Assembly (NCBI GenBank): GCA_003254885.1
Contig: QANT01005788.1
Location: forward strand, 148,471-212,470
Source of the DNA: Purshia tridentata
Lineage: Eukaryota; Streptophyta; Magnoliopsida; Rosales; Rosaceae
DNA length: 64,000 bases
Reading direction: 5' to 3'
The position numbers and the translations under genes were made by a program. The notes under the pieces are model-generated. The model saw only the letters and a list, made by a program, of their open reading frames with translations, ran no database searches and was not told the DNA's origin. Of the stretch, positions 41,555-54,175 are shown one piece after another. How positions within the stretch are numbered: the stretch's first letter is position 1; every line of letters starts with the position of its first letter.

Positions 41555-44500
41555 CTAACGTTATCTAGTCAGTTGGTGAATTTGACCAATAACCCTATAA
41601 TCAATGATCAAGTTTCACGAAGCCTAATAATAAAGCATTTCCGAAAATAGTTATAATTTTCCTAGTCGGCAATCTACATGCGGACTTTAGGACGTAGATC
41701 ATCCTTAAAGGCTTATGCATGTGTATATATTACTAATATTGTTTGAAACTACTCATACATACCATGTTTGCGAAATATATTGTAGGTGCAACATTTAACA
41801 GAGGATTTAACCGAGCCCTTGGAAGTTTGCTTGCGGGAATCTTGGCCATTGGTGTTGCTCAACTAGCACTAAGTTCTGGCCGCGTAGCTGAACCCATCAT
41901 CATTGGCATTAGCATCTTCTTAATTGGTATGCCACCTACAAATAAACTAATTAGTATTCCCAAATGAACGAACAAAGCCATTCACTTAAATCAAATGATT
42001 AAGCACCTTTGTTTTTTGGTTTTAATTAGTTGACATTTTATATATGCAGGAACCATTACATCGTTCATGAAATTGTGGCCATCACTTGTGCCATATGAGT
42101 ATGGATTCAGGGTCATACTTTTCACCTATTGTTTGATCGTGGTTTCTGGGTATCGGATGTCGATTGGAAATCCATTGAGGACTGCCATGGACCGACTCTA
42201 CTCTATCGCCATTGGAGGCTTTGTAGCAGTGTTTGTGAATGTACTTGTTTTCCCAATATGGGCTGGTGAGCAGTTACACAAGGAGCTTGTCAACAACTTT
42301 GACTCTGTGGCTGACTCACTTGAAGGTAAGTTAATAACTTAAGTGTATCCGTTTCTACTTGTTTTTACTCCACTTTTACACTTAATTATAAATCTAAGAG
42401 TGTGTGAGTAAAAATATAAATGAGTTCATAACTTTTTGAATATTTAGGTGTGAAATTACATTCATGAGTACATAACTTTTGAATCTATAATATGTGACTA
42501 TCATTGAAATAAGTAAAAATAGTTCAAGTTAATTTATCGGGTAGGTTTAGCTTCTAATCACTAGAAAAAGTAAAAATGGCAATCACATGTAAATATAGAC
42601 TATAGTATGCAAAACAACCATATATGCTTGCACTTGCAACAACAACAACAAAACACACACACAAAAACCCGAAAACCTAGCTAACAGAAATTTTTCAGTA
42701 ATTTGATGGATTTAGATATGGAAAATGTTAAAGACTATATTTTTTGAGTCATCTAACCACATTAATTAGTTGACAAAATTATATGATCGTAACGTGTCAA
42801 TTAATAACTGATTATAATAATTGATATAACAAGTGAATCTCATCTATTACATAATATCATTAGTTATTGTGGTTGGAATATATAGTCTCTGACACTACAC
42901 TTTAAGCACACGGTTGTTGAAGCATGCATATCCAACCAGGCTATTTAATATTTGAATTTTATTTCACTAAACCAATAGTACTAAAGTTCTTAACTATTAT
43001 CTTTGAAATCTCAGAATGTGTTAGAAAATATCTTGAAGATGATGGATCAGAGCATCCTGAATTCTGCAAAACTGTGATGGATGAGTTTCCAGACGAGCCT
43101 GCATATAGGAAATGCCGAAACACATTGAATTCATCAGCAAAGCTTGAGTCTTTGGTAATGATTTTCTTCTAATTTGTTCATAAGCTTTAAAACCAGCTCT
43201 ATACTACCAAAAATACCATGTACTGAAAAAATAGTCCTGCTTGTTGCATATTTAAATACAAGGCTGTCTCAGCAAAATGGGAACCACCACATGGGAGGTT
43301 CAGACACTTCTTCTATCCCTGGTCAGAATATGTTAAAGTGGCAGCAGTTCTAAGATATTGTGCATATGAGGTTATGGCACTTCATGGAGTTCTGCACTCT
43401 GAAATTCAGGTATATATTCTCCTCTGCTCTCCCTCCCCATGTGTGTACATGTGGGTGCACATATCACATATGTATTCAATTCATTAGCTAGCTTCTACCA
43501 TGTACTTCAAACCCCCTTTGTGTCTGATTAATTTTTAAAGGTCTACATATAAAATAATCAGATGGATATTCACAGACCACTTGAAAGGAATCAGAACCCT
43601 TTTCCAACTGTTGAAGCTAAAAATTTCAGGAATCTACAAACAAAATACAAATTTATTAAAACTTATGTCACTGGTCTATATTTTTCGGAGCAGGCGAATA
43701 TGTGGAAAGAATTAATTGGGCTGAGAATCAAGTTTTGCAAATTATACGATGTGTTTATTCTCTAGTTGGTGTACAATATTTAGGGGCTAGGAATATAATT
43801 AGCTTGACCACTGCCAAAAGGCGTTCATGACATCTATTTCATCTGTTTTTAATTGTATCAGTCTGATATAAATTACAAATCACAAGCATATAAAGATTCC
43901 TATGACCTGATTCACATGAGAATTTGATCTTCAGACCAAGAAGATGTTAGTAGGGACTATGGAACCTTATAGATCTTATAGTGTGACGTACAGAGAGCAC
44001 CTACATATATACTAATATAAAGGCATGATAGCATAACAAATTTCATTTGGGATGGATGAGGAATAGGGCTAGTTGGTTTTCAGACAATTTCATGAATTTG
44101 GTAAATGAGAGATTTTATTTTCTTTTCTGGGGGAGGAGGGATTCGAACTTGGGACGTCTCCAACATTGTGGAGAGAAATACCATTAAACCAATAGCTAGT
44201 TGGTATTGTACTGTGAGCAGATCCTCTGTCACAAGACTGTCTAGGGACATATCTGAAGGATCTCAATGGGAAACTGCATAGCTCTGATCTCACCTTATGA
44301 GGTATGCAGAATAACTTGCAACTAACTGAGCTCCCCTTCTCCAGTAAATTATGTTGATGTATTCTGGCCAAGGCAGTCTTACTCTTAGAAATTGAAGTAG
44401 ATGGTTACTGATGTAGCAGAAAAATACTAACTAAAAAAGATAAAAGAATGAAACTCTTGTTTACATTACTTTCTCTTCTTTTATTTTTGTGTTCTTCCAT

Positions 44501-45175
44501 TAGCATATCTTCAACATTATTGTTTGCATAAATGTTTTATCGGTTGGTCTTTAGGCACCCTACAATCTCCGAATTACATTCCAGTCAGAGATACAAGAAG
44601 CCACAAGCCAGGCTGCAGAGTTGGTAAGGAGTTTGGGCCAAGACATCAGCAACATGAAAAGAAGCACAAGAACATCACTACTCAAGAGGGTTCACAGCTC
44701 CACAGAGCGTCTGCAACGTTCCATAGACATACACTCTTATCTCCTCACATCCAGTTGTGATCCCCCAGACAATAACTTCTCTAAGCCACTCTCCAGGCTC
44801 TCTCTGACCCTATCAAACACCTTCTTAGACCTCCCAAGCCAACTACTGGCTGTCGATAATCAGCTTGATAGCAGCAGTAGCCTCGAAAACAACTCGAACC
44901 CGCTGAACCAAAGCACACAGCAGTTTGCAGAGTCTTACCATGAGCTGATGAGAAAACAGTCAAGAAGGCAGCATTATTCTTGGCCACCAAGGCAGGTTGA
45001 TGCTTTTGAAGAAGAAGGGTCAGCTGGTACGGACTTCTTGCCTAGGATGAAGGCATTTGAGAGCACTGCAAATTTGTCACTGGCCACTTTCACTTCCTTG
45101 CTTATTGAGTTTGTGGCTAGGCTTGATCACTTGGTTGAAGCAGTTGATGAGCTTTCTAAACTGGCCAAGTTCTAG
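41060..45175 (+). CDS. ALMT: Aluminum-activated malate transporter (ALMT) family anion channel
   Basis: Six exons: 41060-41357, 41786-41926, 42050-42325, 43015-43154, 43263-43409 and 44555-45175. Junctions are GT-AG; the protein is 540 aa. The start is the ATG giving MNGKKGSIEI; the frame extends upstream only to a TTG. About six TM helices occupy residues 60-230 (for example VKFSLKVGLAVLIVSLLILF), with the family sequences GATFNRGFNRALGSLLAG, SFMKLWPSLVPYEYGFRV and FPIWAGEQLH. A cytosolic helical half follows, carrying WEPPHGRF and MALHGVLHSEIQAP, and ending SLLIEFVARLDHLVEAVDEL. The family conducts malate and chloride. The C-terminal half most resembles clade II (ALMT9-like) tonoplast members, so a vacuolar site is inferred. 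Confidence 0.93.
41449..41590. repeat. Tandem duplication in ALMT intron 1
   Basis: Two adjacent copies, 41449-41514 and 41515-41590, each consist of agcacatg, a TA repeat of different length, and the unit ending ggtgaatttgaccaat. They differ only in TA-repeat number. Splice sites are not affected. Confidence 0.9.
44090..44200 (-). mobile_element. Probable tRNA-derived SINE in ALMT intron 5
   Basis: On the minus strand GCTATTGGTTTAATGGTA resembles box A, and AAGTTCGAATCCC, about 40 bp on, is a near-perfect box B. A C/T-rich then A-rich tail follows. The two-box spacing is that of a Pol III promoter, but no cloverleaf forms. The same layout recurs at 9.6 kb and 60.1 kb. Confidence 0.5.
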
Positions 45176-47343
45176 GTGCATGAGGGAATGTTGTATACAA
45201 GGAAATTAAAGTCCACATATACAGATTTGATATGAAAAATAATAATGTAAAAATTAAGGATGTTGCTGTTTAAAAAAGATATATTGAAGAAGGAAAAATC
45301 TGGAAGTAAGTTCAAAATTTTGTAAAATACATTATTTTACAGTTTTCAGGGGGTGTAAATGCACAAGGGGTTCCTGTGTGACCACATATTCCTCCAGATC
45401 AAATGATAAGGATGGAGGAGAATTGGAGATAAGGGATTGAAATTCATTTTGAAAGAAAACAAAACAAACAAAGCGTGTTGTTGAATGCTTTGGGACTTGG
45501 AATGAAATTTCAGTTGAATTATTTGTCGTGCTTCATTTTACTTTCACTATCTTGTTTCACATTTTACTTTTCATGGTTACTCACTACTTACTGCGGTGGG
45601 ATATTCTCAACAGCATGACTACTTGAAGGTCAATGTTAATAACAAGGGTGGTCGCATTGAACATTACAAATCACTGTCAACAGCAGTAAGACAAGTTCTC
45701 TCAGTTGCTATTTATGCTGGGTTCTGCTGGCCCATGTTAATAACAAGGGTGGTTGCATCATATTCGTCTCAAATGTGTATCGAGTAAGTCAACTTTTAAT
45801 CGACTTGTTTTGTTTAGTGGAGAATGCTATCCACCTTCTCTCTTTTGAGTACTAGCCAACTTTTGACTTGTTTTGCTTAATGGCAAATTTTAAAGGGCAC
45901 GGGTGGGACTTGAACCCACAGGGACAATATGCACAAAATAGAGGCTAAGTCTTTACAGATTTGAAGTTGCTATTTGTGACTCCCAAATAAGGTTGCAAGA
46001 GGACAAACCAAAAATGAGCTGACAAAGGCATGAGAATGTATCCCACGAAGATGTACCCCAAATAATTTCCCAGCTTAAACATTACTGTCAAAACATAATA
46101 TGCATGGAGATAAGTAATTCCAAATGTTTACTCAGAAGAGCAAAAAAGTCCATCAAATGTTAAAGAATAAACTGGTCTCAACTTAAGGGACCAAAACTAC
46201 CATTGGTAACAAGTTTTAAGTGATATGAAACTTGTCCAGCTGTCCAATATTAAAAAAGAAGTGCAAATGCAATTATACAATGTATAAAACGAAGTACAAT
46301 GCTTTAGGAAAACAAAAATCAATCTCAAAAATAAATAATTAAGCATAACAATTGGCCCTTCAACTCTCATCAGGGGAACCTTTGGAAAAACAACTGAACT
46401 CTCATAGAATTCATCCTACAGTTTTATCATTTAGAATTCAATAATTCCACTATTTGAAACTGAAACATGTACTAAATTGAGAGAACCAATTGGAATTGGA
46501 ATTGGCATTAGTTTACCTCACATGTACATGTACAAGACAAAGTTGATGCATTTGAAATTGAAATAATTGACCAACTTTGCTCTTGATGTAGAGCTCATAT
46601 TTGCTGCAAAAGATTACATTTATATGTTTGATGAATGTGGTTCCACAGCAACCAATACATTTGCATATGATCTCAGTTTCTACATTATATCTTCAGGTAA
46701 AGTAGACCTAGATACTAAAATTGTTTTGTTTTGTTTTTTTCTTAAATAAATAAAAACTACGTAATTGGCTCATAATACTCATTCACGTGCAACCACCCAA
46801 TCACATGACAACTTGGAGTGGACTGAGCAACCTTAATTTGTAAAATTAGATTCTCATTCCCCAAGCCAAAGGTAATTTTTCGCTTATAAGAACCAAAGTT
46901 AATGCATACGAGGATAGAATAGGATTAAGTTAATTATACCCATACATTTAAAATAAGATATTGGAAATTAATCACTATTTTTTGTTTCTTTTATGTTCAT
47001 GAATGAGAATCTAACATTTTATGTGTGAAATAAGACGCATTGAGTTAAACATATTCTTCATCAAACAAGTCAAGTAATGGTAATTAAAGAATTATGTCAA
47101 ATACGTGATAATCAATCTAGACACTCGCATTGGAAAAAATCATATAGTAACCAAGATAGAAAAAACCTTAGTAACTAAGACATAATTGTCATCCTTTTTT
47201 TTTCTCCTATAAAAAGAACATTAAAATTCAAACCAACTAGTCCAACCCAAAAGAATTCAGATTTAAGGAAAAAAAAAATCAAGGTAAAGCATCAAACACA
47301 CTCATGTACACACAACATATAAATAAATTTGTGCCATTTATAT
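45176..47343. other. Intergenic, decayed, no gene seen
   Basis: Begins with the ALMT 3' UTR. Near 45596-45787 an open frame contains a short internal duplication (gttaataacaagggtggt occurs twice) but matches nothing I know. Near 45898-45920 there is a tRNA-like T arm without the rest of a tRNA. Confidence 0.5.
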
Positions 47344-47597
47344 ATTTCCATGATGATCAAACCTGTGATCAAACCTATGTCTTGGTGTGTTCAAAATACA
47401 TAACCTGTATGCACAAAACATACATTTCCATCCACGATCAAACCCATGTCTTAGTTTGTTCAAAATTAATACACCATGTAACCTAACTATCGTTTTAGGT
47501 GTGCACAAATCATACATTTCCATCCATGATCAAACCCATGTCTTGGATTGTTCAAAATAAATACGCCATGTAACCTAACTATCGGTGTCAGGTATAT
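47344..47597. repeat. Three imperfect tandem copies, 80-92 bp
   Basis: Units start at about 47344, 47424 and 47516, each with atttccat, a gatcaaacc(c/t)atgtctt block and a ttcaaaat block. The last two are closer to each other and share ccatgtaacctaactatcg. No coding signal. Confidence 0.8.
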
Positions 47598-47772
47598 GAA
47601 CAAAATGATTCTTAAATGTGGCTGTAAGAAATTGAAGAGCTCATTCTAAAATCAGCAAAAACAGCAAATAGATCGCCATGGATGTAGTCATTATCTACCA
47701 AACTGACAAAGAAGTAGTTGTTCTGCACCTACACAAATCATGAACAAGATCGTGTCAACATAACAAAACTAA

Positions 47773-48203
47773 GAGCCCGTTTGGTTCAAGTTTTGGAGGC
47801 CTAGAAATGAGAAATCAATTTCATTTCTATGTTTGATAAGTACATGGAAGGAAAATTATTTTTTCGCTGAAATTATTTCCCTTTTTAGGGGGAAAATAAA
47901 ACTCTTGCTGGAGCTTGGGTTTTGGTTTTCCCCCACTTGAGAAAATATTTATTGCTTATTCTATTTACTAAACTAATTCTGAAATTTTTTAAAATTAATT
48001 AAAATAAATATTATTTGTGTTTAATAAATAAGGATATAAATGAAAAATTAGACCAATTTTATTTCCTATTCATGCATAGACCAAATAAGGGAATAGAAAT
48101 AAAAAGGAAATTATTAGTTTACTTTTCCAACATTACCATTTCCCCTGGAAAAGGCATAAGAATTGATTTCCTAGGAAATCAATATCGTGAACCAAATCGG
48201 CCG
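47773..48203. mobile_element. PIF/Harbinger-like MITE with TAA target duplication
   Basis: The element is 431 bp. The left end GAGCCCGTTTGGTTC pairs with the reverse complement of the right end, CGGCCGATTTGGTTC. TAA flanks both sides (47770-47772 and 48204-48206), the target-site size of PIF/Harbinger elements. There is no transposase. Confidence 0.7.
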
Positions 48204-48789
48204 TAAATGGTAGGCAAAAAAATGAGTTAAAAAGTGTTCGTAGGGCCGTGTGATAAGCATGCATTTGAACAATCAAACCATAATTATTATGTAAACAAGC
48301 CAGAAGAGAATAGAATGAAGAAATCAAACCTCTTTTAAGCAATTCCCTAGATGAGTACTCGGGAGCTAGCCCATGTTAACCCAATTTCAAATGCCACATC
48401 TTTCCAAACAATAAAATTGCCATGATTCAGAACAGTCCGTTCGATTGTCCCCTCTGGGAAGACTTCCCATGTTACCAAATTTACATCTTCTCAACCTTTA
48501 TTAGATATTCAACTCCCATTTCTTTTAATGGCATTGTGGGTTAGAGATGGAAGAGCCTTGCATTTGTCAACAAGAGCATCTAACTTCTCCTTGGAATAGA
48601 AAAATTCTACATGGGATCTCTGATAAAAATATCCTCTAGGCACCCTATTCGATTTTAAAAACAAATCATATGTTACATACAGTCTAGATAAATATGCAAA
48701 GTTTCTAGATTTGGTAAGGAAAGGGAGACAGGAAGGGAAGTACTCTTAAGCAAGATGTTCTCTTAGTAAATTAATTACATAAAAAGCTT
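48204..48789. other. Intergenic, no gene seen
   Basis: AT-rich DNA between the MITE and the decayed gene copy that follows. Nothing recognisable. Confidence 0.4.
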
Positions 48790-50340
48790 CCATCTCAATC
48801 TCGATCTAAACCTTTAACATTTTCATCTTCTAACACCTGGTAGGTTTTTGGTAGTGTTTCAAGAACATATATTTTATCTTCAGGAGTTTTAATGATAGAA
48901 AGACTCACAAATTTGTTGTAATTAAGAACACTGGTAATACTAGAAATTGGATTATCTAGGTGATGGCGGCAGATTTGCGGACAATCTTTACCCCTTGCCA
49001 TTGAGTCAATGTAATAAACATCCTATTTCTAACCCACCAAGGTTGAAGTTCTGTGATTATATGTACTCGATAATAAGAAATGTCAAAATCTTCAGATGAA
49101 CATTCCTAACATGATCTCTTGACATTATGAGGCTCGAAATCCTCAGATGAAGAACGTCTCTCTTGTGAGGCACAAAATCCTCAGATGAAGAATGCCCATT
49201 TGACATTATGAGCCTCAAATGAAAGAGGCTCAAAATCTTTAGATAACATAGGCTTAGAATCTTGGAGTATCGGATGATCACAATATCGATTACGATGATG
49301 TGGAGGGGTTGTCAACTCTCTCTCCCAAATACCATCATCCTTGTTCACATACTAAAGTACGGTGAAAGCTGAGGACAGCCTTTCAGAATGTTTAAGGTCA
49401 TCAGAGTTACACACAACCAACTTATAAGATTGTGCAGCCTTGACGCATACAAAGAGGACTAGACTGCTAGCAGGGTCATGCGAGATGATAACTCAAGGCT
49501 ACATGTGTCTTATATGCATCATCATTTTGAGTATCTATGACACTATGCATTAACCACATCTGGTCACTATCATATATGCTTATAAAACATTCATCTAGCC
49601 ATAAAAATGGGCAGAATAGCTGCTCAAGTTCTTGAAAGACCATAAACTCCTTCTCAGGCATTCCATTTGAATCCAACCGACAACCAATAACTCGTTCAGG
49701 GAATACCACCATAATAAAGAAACCCTTCACCTTTGCAAAAGCTACCAAGTCCCGAAACCAGTGGTAGACCTATTTATCAAGCCGCGTATCATACATCTTA
49801 AGACATCCATGGAAGCCATTAGAACCAACAAGAAACTTGTGTCCCCAAGCAGAGTGACTTCACACATACGGCTTCTTATAACCCCAGTTATCTGGACAGC
49901 GGAGGTGGGGAGGTAATGAAGACTTTTTCATGCATTTTTTTAGGGATCAAAAACCTTAAAAAATAATTCTTGTAGTCTTTCATCTTCTAACACCGGGTAG
50001 GTTTTTGGTAAAGTTTCAAGAACATATATTTTATCCTCAAGAGTTTTAATGATAGGAGGACTCACAAATTTGTTGTAATTAAGAAGGTCGGCCAATACTG
50101 AAAAACTGGATCATCTGGGTGAGGGCGGCAGATTTGTGGACAATCACTACCCATTGCCATTGAGTCAATGTAATAAACATCCTATTTCTAACCCACCAAG
50201 GCTGAAGTTCTGTGATTATATGTACCCGATAATAATAAGTGTTAGAATCTTCAGATGAATATTCCTGACATGCTATCTTGACATTATGAGGCTCGGAATC
50301 ATTAGATGAAAAACGCCTTATCTTGTGAGGCACAAAATTT
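48790..50340 (-). pseudogene. Broken gene of unknown family with a duplicated segment
   Basis: Two diverged direct copies, about 48820-49080 and 49978-50235, share long stretches such as the block containing attgagtcaatgtaataaac. Between them the minus strand reads a protein-like segment (about 49476-49900) with CPDNWGYKKPYV, WGHKFLVGSNGFHGCLKMYD, VYHWFRDLVAFAKVKGFF and a following acidic/aromatic stretch. That segment is interrupted by at least two in-frame stops. No start codon, splice chain or known domain could be established, so I give no function. The composition suggests a former multi-exon or repeated plant gene, degraded after a partial duplication. Confidence 0.5.
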
Positions 50341-50940
50341 ATTGATGTTTTCTTAAAGCAAAATTAATTAACATATATTTCAACTCTAAGTATACTCGCA
50401 AATGCATGAATCACAAAGTAGCAAATGGTGAAAAGCATGAGGTCGATCCCACAAGGAATGAATATAGTAATAATAAACCAACTCAACACACATATTAAAT
50501 GCATAAACACACACAGGGCTTCACCCTTGCGGCTCCCTCTCTCTCTCTTTCTCTGAAAATGCAAAAAATATATGATATTTTTGATATAAAATAATGAGAT
50601 AGAGAAGTCCTTATATAGTAGAGAGGGTGAAGGCTTTCCTTTCTCCTCAAGGAATAACTTGTGAATAGACTTGGGCTTTTAAAATTAGGGTTTTGCTGCA
50701 CGTAATAAAGTTTATTATAGATTAGGATTTGCTGCTGCGTAATAAATATTATTATAGTACTAAGGTTTCTTATGCGTAATAAAATTTCGTATGGCCCATT
50801 GTAATAAATATCTTTACAGATATTATTACGGCCCATCTTGATTTGTTGCCCTAGCCCATCCACATGCTCATTTAATCTCATTTTCCTTGCTTGCTTGTCT
50901 TGAGGTCTATCACTTGTAAAAGCTTCTAGAACCATCAACA
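50341..50940. mobile_element. Possible LTR or non-autonomous insertion
   Basis: Starts TGTTTTC and ends ATCAACA at about 50346-50940, so its termini are TG..CA like an LTR. It contains ggtcgatcccacaaggaatg, a sequence common in plant retroelement LTRs as I recall, and a TATATAG near 50614. I found no matching target-site duplication. It separates two protein-like fragments on the minus strand. Confidence 0.35.
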
Positions 50941-51024
50941 TTATTTTGAATAATATTTTGAATAATATTGCTAGCTAGGAGAGTGACGAAATTTTCTCAT
51001 ACTATCACGGATAACAATCACATT

Positions 51025-51297
51025 TTAAAGATTCCTAATGAAAGTTTCTAAGGTTTGCTCGGAAAATTCTATATAAATTATACCTTCTTGTGGTTGAATA
51101 TTTTTTAGTATGAATCTGCTATCTCTTCCCACCGACCACTGTTGCCATTGAAGCACAACGGGATGATTATGAGGATAGGTATGAGCTAAAGCAACAACTT
51201 GAGAGCTATTTGTATAAGTAATCACTCTAGTTCTGGTATTTGTCAGATAATGATACATCTGCTGATCATCTACTCGAAAGTTGCTAACCAACTTCAA
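51025..51297 (-). pseudogene. Protein-like fragment, possibly 5' part of the broken gene
   Basis: A 90-codon open frame with ordinary composition, containing YHYLTNTRTRVITYTNSSQ, ALAHTYPHNHPVVLQWQQW and GIIYIEFSEQTLETFIRNL. It starts from a non-ATG codon. Its orientation matches the decayed copies at 48.8-50.3 kb, and the intervening 600 bp looks like a repeat insertion. Shared ancestry with those copies is inference. I do not recognise the family. Confidence 0.35.
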
Positions 51298-51419
51298 TTT
51301 TTTTAAAAAAATTAGTGTAATAAAATTTAGAAATAAATAATTGATTTTATACTATCTTTGTTCACAGACTGTGTTTTGAAAATGGTAAGCCTGAATTGAT
51401 ATCTCATGGCAATCAAGGG

Positions 51420-51905
51420 TGAGCTAGCTAATTATCAATTGCCTATATAAAGGCATCATAACCTTGCAATTGATAGCAAGCCAAAGTAAAGTCAGAGAAG
51501 AAATTCGGAAGAGATCCTAACTCCAGTGGATTGAGAGAAAAAAAGAGAGAGCCTTACTAGATCAACTAAGAGAGAAAGTCAAGTGAGGCAGAGATCCTCT
51601 TGAGAGAATCCAAGAGAGTGTTTAGTCACTTTGGTGAGATTGTTTCTTGTAATCCCATTATGTTATATAGTGGAAGAAATTACTACTGCTGTCAGTGGAT
51701 GTAGGCACATTGCCTAACCACTATAAATTTTGGTGTCTCATTTTATTTTGTTGCATAATTATTTGTTGCTTTCCTTTTATTTTGTTATTTCATTTTTTAA
51801 TCACACACGAGTGAGAAAAGTCGATGGGCAAGATTATCAAATAATTTATTGGCCTTGTATTAGGCGCAATCTTTCCCAACATGATTCGACTTTGGTGATC
51901 TCAAT
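51420..51905 (+). mobile_element. Ty1-copia-like LTR fragment
   Basis: The stretch around 51640-51760 (gtggatgtaggcacattgcc, then ccactataaattttggtgtc) resembles the R/U5 part of many dicot copia LTRs, as I recall. Upstream is a TATA-like tatataaag near 51444. No primer-binding site, polyprotein or matching second LTR is present, so this is a remnant or solo LTR with undefined edges. Confidence 0.4.
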
Positions 51906-54175
51906 CTCATCGATCATCAGCTAATTCCGATGTTCAATATTCCTCCGAGTTGGACACCAATAATGACAATCAAGAGGCTCCAAATGGAATCGGAAGGACT
52001 TTCAAGTATACTATAAAGTGTGGGAAACGATGCAAGCATGGAGCCGATCTCCTATACTATATTATATCAATCGATTTTACACAATTATATCAATCGATCA
52101 CTAAAATTTCTGCTCAATTATAGCTTAATTGTGTTAGCTACAATCTTGTCCTGCTTAGGAATCACAGGAATTCCCAAACATGGAGCCGATCTCCTATAAT
52201 TAAATTCTGGCTTGAGGCTCTACTACACCTACCGACAAACTTAGTGATCGAGTTTATTAGAGAATCATAGAGAGTAAAAAACACAAAGCAAAGAAAGAGT
52301 GGCTAGCTAGGTATGGAGTCCGGTGCTTTGAGAGGTGTGGTTTTGTTGTGCATGCTTTGTGCTTGCAATAGCGCAATCAACTTATCATGGTTCTGAAGAT
52401 CTAATGTCATCAACTTCTTCTAATAATGACATTAATGCTTGAAGGGACTGGTACGTGTGCTAAAATGTGTGGTCTAAAATGCTTGAAGAGTGTATTCTTT
52501 CAAATTAGATGCGCACTCTGCTTTACTACGTGCATGATTGGATGCAAGCGTGCGGCCCCTTCTGCTGTCTTAAGTTGGTTTTAAAGTACTTCTACTTATA
52601 TTTTCTTGTCGAACAAGGCAACGTGAATCAAGTAAATGTGAAAAAATTATATATATATAACTATAATATGTGTAAGAGTGTTATGAAATTTAATGGGTTT
52701 GATTATTATGCTTGTTGATTTTGCAATTCTAATATATATGGATGAAATTTTGAAAAAAGAATTTTATCAAATCAAATGGAGGCTTCATATAAAGAAATTA
52801 ACCCAGCCTCTTGGTGGAAGGGGGCATGGCAGTTGCTTTCAGTGCCTCTGCCCATGGCTGGCTTTGAATATTTATAAAGAAAATAATAATTTTTTGTAGA
52901 CATTTTTCTACTTGAAGGCTAGCTAGCTATTATAATAAAGAAAGGGAATAATAGGTGGGAAATTTATAAATTAAAAAAATCCATCACTTAAACCAGTTTT
53001 TAATTACAATAACAATCGATATTGCCCTATCTTATTCAAGGAAAGCGTAAAGCACTACTTTTGCCGATAATGTGAAACTCAAAATGATGTAATCAATAAC
53101 TTTTGTTAAATTGCTTGGCAAAACTAGCTACAATAACTTTATATTATTCATTCAATGATCGACATTCACAATGCATCAATATTTCAACATATTCACATAC
53201 ATTGTAAGATTGTGCATGCCATTTTCCAGAGCTTTAGAGCCAACTTATCATCCCATAGTAGATAAAAGCTAATGAAAACGACCCACCAATGAATACTATA
53301 TTGATATGCTTAATATTATTTTTCTTTTAACATGTAACTAATGAAAACGACCTACCAATGGTAAATAGCATCCCCCTTGTTTAATTTATCATGTCAGATT
53401 ATTCACTAGTTCAATTTGTTTAGTAGTCATATACCTGCCATTGTTTGTTAGTATTTCTAATAAACTACAAACTTAAAAGGCTAAAATCGCTTATTCCTAA
53501 ACCAAACTCATCAACCTATAATATAATAAAAATAATAATGCACTTTCTGAGGTGCTAGAAAACGCCAAAAAAAGAGAGTCAATTCACCTTTTGTTGGACA
53601 TGTGAGCATGACTCCATGCACCAGCGCCGTAAGGGCCATTGAATGTAATGGCCAGCGATGTTGAGGTACCGAATGTAATGGCCAACTAATTAATAGGCTG
53701 TTAAGTGTTTATTACTTGTGGTCCTAAGAGAGTTATCAGCTATTAAAATCACAGTACCTTCTTCAGATTGCCTCACAAAAGTAGCAGGATCAACTAAACA
53801 ACCAAACTGCAAAAGCATAAATGATCTCAGTAATAAAGGCTTTATTGCACCAGAATGTCTGACAAACTGACCGACCTTACAGGTTATCACCTGTATTCAC
53901 AACAAACTGCTGGACATTTATAAATATTTACAGCAAAGAACACCAAAGGACCAGACTCAAATTGCCTAACTATTATGTCCTACCTTGACTTGATATACCA
54001 CCATACTGTTACACTAAAGGGGTTCTCTCCATTAGAACCAATGAATGAGAACAACTTCTATATATATCAAAGCACTAGAATAACTAAAAGAAGAAAAGAC
54101 ACAGACATGCTGACTTTCAGAGAAACTCAGCCAACTACTGAGACTGAATCAAATAACTAGGTGAGAGAAATGGCC
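51906..54175. other. Intergenic, mostly decayed repeats
   Basis: The phrase catggagccgatctcctata occurs twice (about 52036 and 52180) and a 20-bp block around aatgaaaacgacc is repeated near 53272 and 53340, both signs of small local duplications. The last few hundred bases are the probable 3' UTR of the gene that follows. Confidence 0.45.

Noticed and set aside
43562-43765. Open frame in ALMT intron 5
   Set aside because: It lies between well-defined splice sites and resembles no protein.
45897-45925. tRNA-like T arm (GTGGG-TTCAAGT-CCCAC on the minus strand)
   Set aside because: No matching anticodon or D arm and no 5' acceptor strand is present, so it is at most a tRNA or SINE fragment.
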